Assembly (NCBI GenBank): GCA_002779205.1
Contig: PEXF01000059.1
Location: 10,353-17,847 of the forward strand
Direction of reading: 5' to 3'
DNA: 7,495 nt
Origin: Candidatus Hydromicrobium americanum
GTDB taxonomy: Bacteria; Actinomycetota; Humimicrobiia; Humimicrobiales; Humimicrobiaceae
Of the stretch, positions 5,171 to 7,495 are shown piece after piece. Below the pieces are notes generated by a model that saw only the letters and a list, made by a program, of their open reading frames with translations, was not told the DNA's origin and searched no databases. The position numbers and the translations under genes were made by a program. The number at the start of each line of letters is the position of its first letter. The first letter of the stretch is position 1.

Positions 5171-6190
5171 TTAATTACCAAATCTTTCAAGTATTCCATC
5201 CATGAATTCTTTTGCCCTGTAACATGAGACATGATGGTCTTTCTCTATTTCAACAAGAGGTGGGTATTCTTTTTTGCACTGATCTATAGCATATTTACAT
5301 CTTATCCTGAATATGCAACCCTTTGGCAAATCTATTAAACTTGGCGGCAATCCCTCAATTGGTTTTAACAACTTTTTCTTTTCCTCATCCAGCCTTGTTA
5401 TGGATTTCATCAAGCCGATTGTATATGGATGCATCGGCTTATAATATATATTATCAACATCTGAAAACTCGACAGGCTTACCCGCATACATTACCATTAC
5501 CCTATTTGCATATTTTGCCACTACACCAAGGTCATGTGTTATTATTATTATCGAGGAATTTGTTTTATGTTTAAGCTCATCCATTAATTCCAATATTTGA
5601 GCCTGAATTGTTACATCAAGTGCAGTTGTTGGTTCATCAGCTATAAGAACACTGGGGCTATTTGCAATTGCCATGGCAATCATCACTCTTTGTCTCATAC
5701 CCCCGCTGAACTCATGAGGGTAGCTCGCAAACCTTCTTTTAGGTTCCGGTATCCCAACCATTTCCAGAAGTTTCAAACTTTCCCTTCTGGTTTCTTCTTT
5801 ACTCAATTTTCTATGCACTACTAAAGATTCCATAACCTGGTTGCCAACTGTATATACAGGATTTAAAGAAGTCATTGGATCCTGAAAAATCATTGAAATT
5901 CTATTGCCTCTGAAATTTTGAAGCTCTTTTTGCCCAAGTTTTAATAAATCCTTTCCGTCAAAGATTATTTTACCTTCAACTATTTTTCCCATCGGCTGTG
6001 GAATTAATCTCAGAATTGAAAGAGCAGTTACGCTCTTACCGCAGCCGGTTTCGCCTACAATACCGAGGGTTTCCCCCTTTTTAAGGTCAAAACTGACCCC
6101 ATCAACTGCCTTAACCACCCCGTCATCTGTATAAAAATATGTCCTTAAATCTTTAACTTCTAAGATTTTATTGTTTTCTGTTTCTGCCAT
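5171..6190 (-). CDS. dppD: Oligopeptide/dipeptide ABC transporter ATPase, OppD/DppD type
   Basis: 339 aa. Walker A GETGCGKS (46-53), Q-loop Q103 in MIFQDPMTSLNPV, signature FSGGMRQR (161-168), Walker B VLIADEP (181-187) and H219 (IIIITHD) are all present. SGGMRQRVMIAMA and MTSLNPV are typical of the D subunit. The C-terminal extension carries C292, C298, C305 and C323 (GCIFRIRC, then C, then a final C), the arrangement that binds a 4Fe-4S cluster in the DppD of a thermophilic Firmicute. The start ATG is bounded by an in-frame stop five codons upstream. It has no nearby ribosome binding site; a strong AAAGGAGA lies 48 nt upstream, just after the permease stop. With the following gene it forms the motor of the importer. 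Confidence 0.93.
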   Translation of the reverse strand: MAETENNKILEVKDLRTYFYTDDGVVKAVDGVSFDLKKGETLGIVGETGCGKSVTALSILRLIPQPMGKIVEGKIIFDGKDLLKLGQKELQNFRGNRISMIFQDPMTSLNPVYTVGNQVMESLVVHRKLSKEETRRESLKLLEMVGIPEPKRRFASYPHEFSGGMRQRVMIAMAIANSPSVLIADEPTTALDVTIQAQILELMDELKHKTNSSIIIITHDLGVVAKYANRVMVMYAGKPVEFSDVDNIYYKPMHPYTIGLMKSITRLDEEKKKLLKPIEGLPPSLIDLPKGCIFRIRCKYAIDQCKKEYPPLVEIEKDHHVSCYRAKEFMDGILERFGN

Positions 6191-6238
6191 TTTAAAAAAA
6201 TTTAATTAAATAGAAATCTATAATTTTTATATTAACTA

Positions 6239-6246
6239 TCTCCTTT
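6239..6246 (-). promoter_or_regulatory. Strong Shine-Dalgarno sequence displaced 48 nt from the dppD start
   Basis: AAAGGAGA occurs right after the permease C stop, but no ATG, GTG or TTG lies at the usual distance. A short ATAGA/TCTAT stem (about 6209-6220) lies between it and the dppD ATG and could bring the two closer. It may instead be a relic of a lost small ORF or an old start. Confidence 0.4.
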
Positions 6247-6251
6247 AAAAA

Positions 6252-7151
6252 CTACCTTAACTTCGGGTCAAATGCGTCTCTCAACCCATCACCAAGCAGT
6301 ACAAATCCTAAAACTGTTATTAAAATAGCTAACCCTGGAAAAAACATCATCCATGGGGCTATATCAATATAAGCCAGAGATTCCGCAAGCATTTTACCCC
6401 ATGCAGGTGTCGGAGGTTGAACCCCTATTCCAAGGAAGCTTAATGCTGCCTCTACTATTATTGCGGTCCCAACATTCATTGTTGCATAAACAATTATTGG
6501 GGCAAATGAATTAGGAAAAATATGTCTCATTATTATTCTGCTACTACCCGCACCCATTGCTCTTGCTGCTTCAATGTATTCCTTATTTTTAATTGTTAAA
6601 ATGGAGCTCCTAAAAATTCTTGCAATTGAAGCCCACCCTAAAATCCCAATTGCTATAAATATATTTACTATTCCGGGACCTAAAATCGTCATTATTGCTA
6701 TTGCCCCCAAAATATATGGGAATGCAAAGAAAATATCTGCTACTCGCATAATTAATGCATCAGAAATACCACCAAAATAGCCTGAGAGAGCACCAAAGAA
6801 AAGACCTATAATTACTGATATACCTACCGCTATAACTCCAACTTCTATGGAAATCCTGCTTCCATAAATAACTCTGCTGAAGATATCCCTGCCCAGCAAA
6901 TCTGTTCCAAAAAGATGATTCATACTGGGACCAAGTGATGAATCTTCCTTTATTCTTAAAATGGGGTTATAAGGCGAGATTAAAGGAGCAAATATAGCTA
7001 TTAAAATTAGTAGTATCACTATAGAAAGCCCGAGCATAGCAAGTTTATTTTTCTTTAACCTCTTCCATGCATCTTTATAAAGTGATGTCCTTGAATATTT
7101 TTTTCCAGTCTCAATTTCTTCCAATACTTCTAATTCTTTTATACTTGCCAT
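6252..7151 (-). CDS. dppC: Peptide/nickel-type ABC transporter permease, OppC/DppC type
   Basis: 299 aa integral membrane protein. A cytoplasmic N-terminal arm (1-38) with SLYKDAWKRLKKNKLAMLGL leads into the first membrane helix (about 39-58), as in the OppC N-terminal domain. HLFGTDLLGRDIFSRVIYGSR (79-99) is the family block. The transport core has several further helices and the EAA loop EAARAMGAGSSRIIMRHIFPN (194-214), which contacts the ATPases. The end PPTPAWGKML (246-255) and LGDGLRDAFDPKLR (286-299) are standard, so the gene is full length. The ATG directly follows the stop of the upstream permease with no gap (TAA ATG), and AAAGGAAA sits 11 nt ahead, so the two permeases are translationally coupled. 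It forms the membrane channel with the upstream permease. Confidence 0.95.
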   Translation of the reverse strand: MASIKELEVLEEIETGKKYSRTSLYKDAWKRLKKNKLAMLGLSIVILLILIAIFAPLISPYNPILRIKEDSSLGPSMNHLFGTDLLGRDIFSRVIYGSRISIEVGVIAVGISVIIGLFFGALSGYFGGISDALIMRVADIFFAFPYILGAIAIMTILGPGIVNIFIAIGILGWASIARIFRSSILTIKNKEYIEAARAMGAGSSRIIMRHIFPNSFAPIIVYATMNVGTAIIVEAALSFLGIGVQPPTPAWGKMLAESLAYIDIAPWMMFFPGLAILITVLGFVLLGDGLRDAFDPKLR

Positions 7152-7495
7152 TTAAACCTGTATTTCCTTTTTTTCATATCTGATTCTGGGATCTAAAAAT
7201 GCATATATAATATCTACGATTAAATTCATAACTACAAAAATCATAACCAGTATTATTGTTCCGCCTATTACCACGGGTGCATCCCTCTGAAGAATTGCCA
7301 AATAAATTGTCCTTCCAACACCGGGCCAGCTAAATACGGTCTCGGTAAGAATAGCGCCGCCCATTAAAGCACCTAAATCCATTCCTATTAAAGTCACTAC
7401 CGGTATTAAAGCATTTTTTAATGCATGTTTACCTATCACCATATTAGTTGATAATCCTTTTGCATAAGCAGTTGTAATATAATCATTGGATAAGA
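7152..7495 (-). CDS. dppB: Peptide/nickel-type ABC transporter permease, OppB/DppB type, N-terminus beyond window
   Basis: The frame stays open to the window edge, so the ATG at 7440-7442 is internal. The visible 113 residues begin SNDYITTAYAKGLS and run into KHALKNALIPVVT, which is the EAA loop of the B-type permease. GGAILTETVFSWPGVGRTIYLAILQRD and a last helix (GGTIILVMIFVVMNLIVDII) follow, ending in the typical YAFLDPRIRYE. Family members are about 300-340 aa, so roughly two thirds are missing. It is the first visible gene of the operon; any promoter and any further genes of the operon lie to the right of the window. Confidence 0.93.
   Translation of the reverse strand, partial: LSNDYITTAYAKGLSTNMVIGKHALKNALIPVVTLIGMDLGALMGGAILTETVFSWPGVGRTIYLAILQRDAPVVIGGTIILVMIFVVMNLIVDIIYAFLDPRIRYEKKEIQV

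Overview
The window looks like a piece of a low-GC anaerobic Firmicute (Clostridia or Halanaerobia type). The evidence is strongly A/T-biased coding and intergenic DNA, a Gram-positive style Opp/Dpp operon, tRNA genes with encoded CCA, and an AmmeMemoRadiSam radical SAM protein. I cannot name the species from the sequence alone.

Layout. On the + strand, positions 1-326 hold the 3' part of a cyclophilin-like (TM1367/DUF369-type) gene. Everything else is on the - strand. Positions 424-660 hold a short decayed stretch with two competing coding readings: a C-terminal HD-GYP-like end, or a glutamate-dehydrogenase-like N-terminus behind a good ribosome binding site. A tRNA-Cys(GCA) lies at 708-781 with its own promoter. 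Next come an amrS-like radical SAM gene (890-1903), a tRNA-derived repeat region (1904-2156), and tRNA-Leu(GAG) at 2136-2224 with a clear promoter. The right two thirds (2360-7495) is a peptide/nickel-type ABC transporter operon, read right to left: permease B (cut by the window edge), permease C, ATPase D, ATPase F, and last a family-5 substrate-binding protein.

The operon would make one importer. The binding protein is tethered outside the membrane, two permeases form the channel, and two ATPases drive uptake. The ATPases carry the usual C-terminal four-cysteine domain of the OppD/DppD family.

Two things stand out. First, the binding protein (579 aa) has its two halves in swapped order. 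The half that normally ends the protein comes straight after the membrane anchor, and the half that normally begins it is at the C-terminus. The joint falls at the loop after the hinge strand, so this reads as a natural circular permutation of an SBP_bac_5 protein. Second, the last 21 nt of tRNA-Leu plus 48 nt of flank are duplicated as a perfect 69-bp direct repeat. The copy sits next to a GC-rich patch and a shorter repeat that ends exactly at the amrS start codon, as if the amrS leader had been replaced by recombination at the tRNA.
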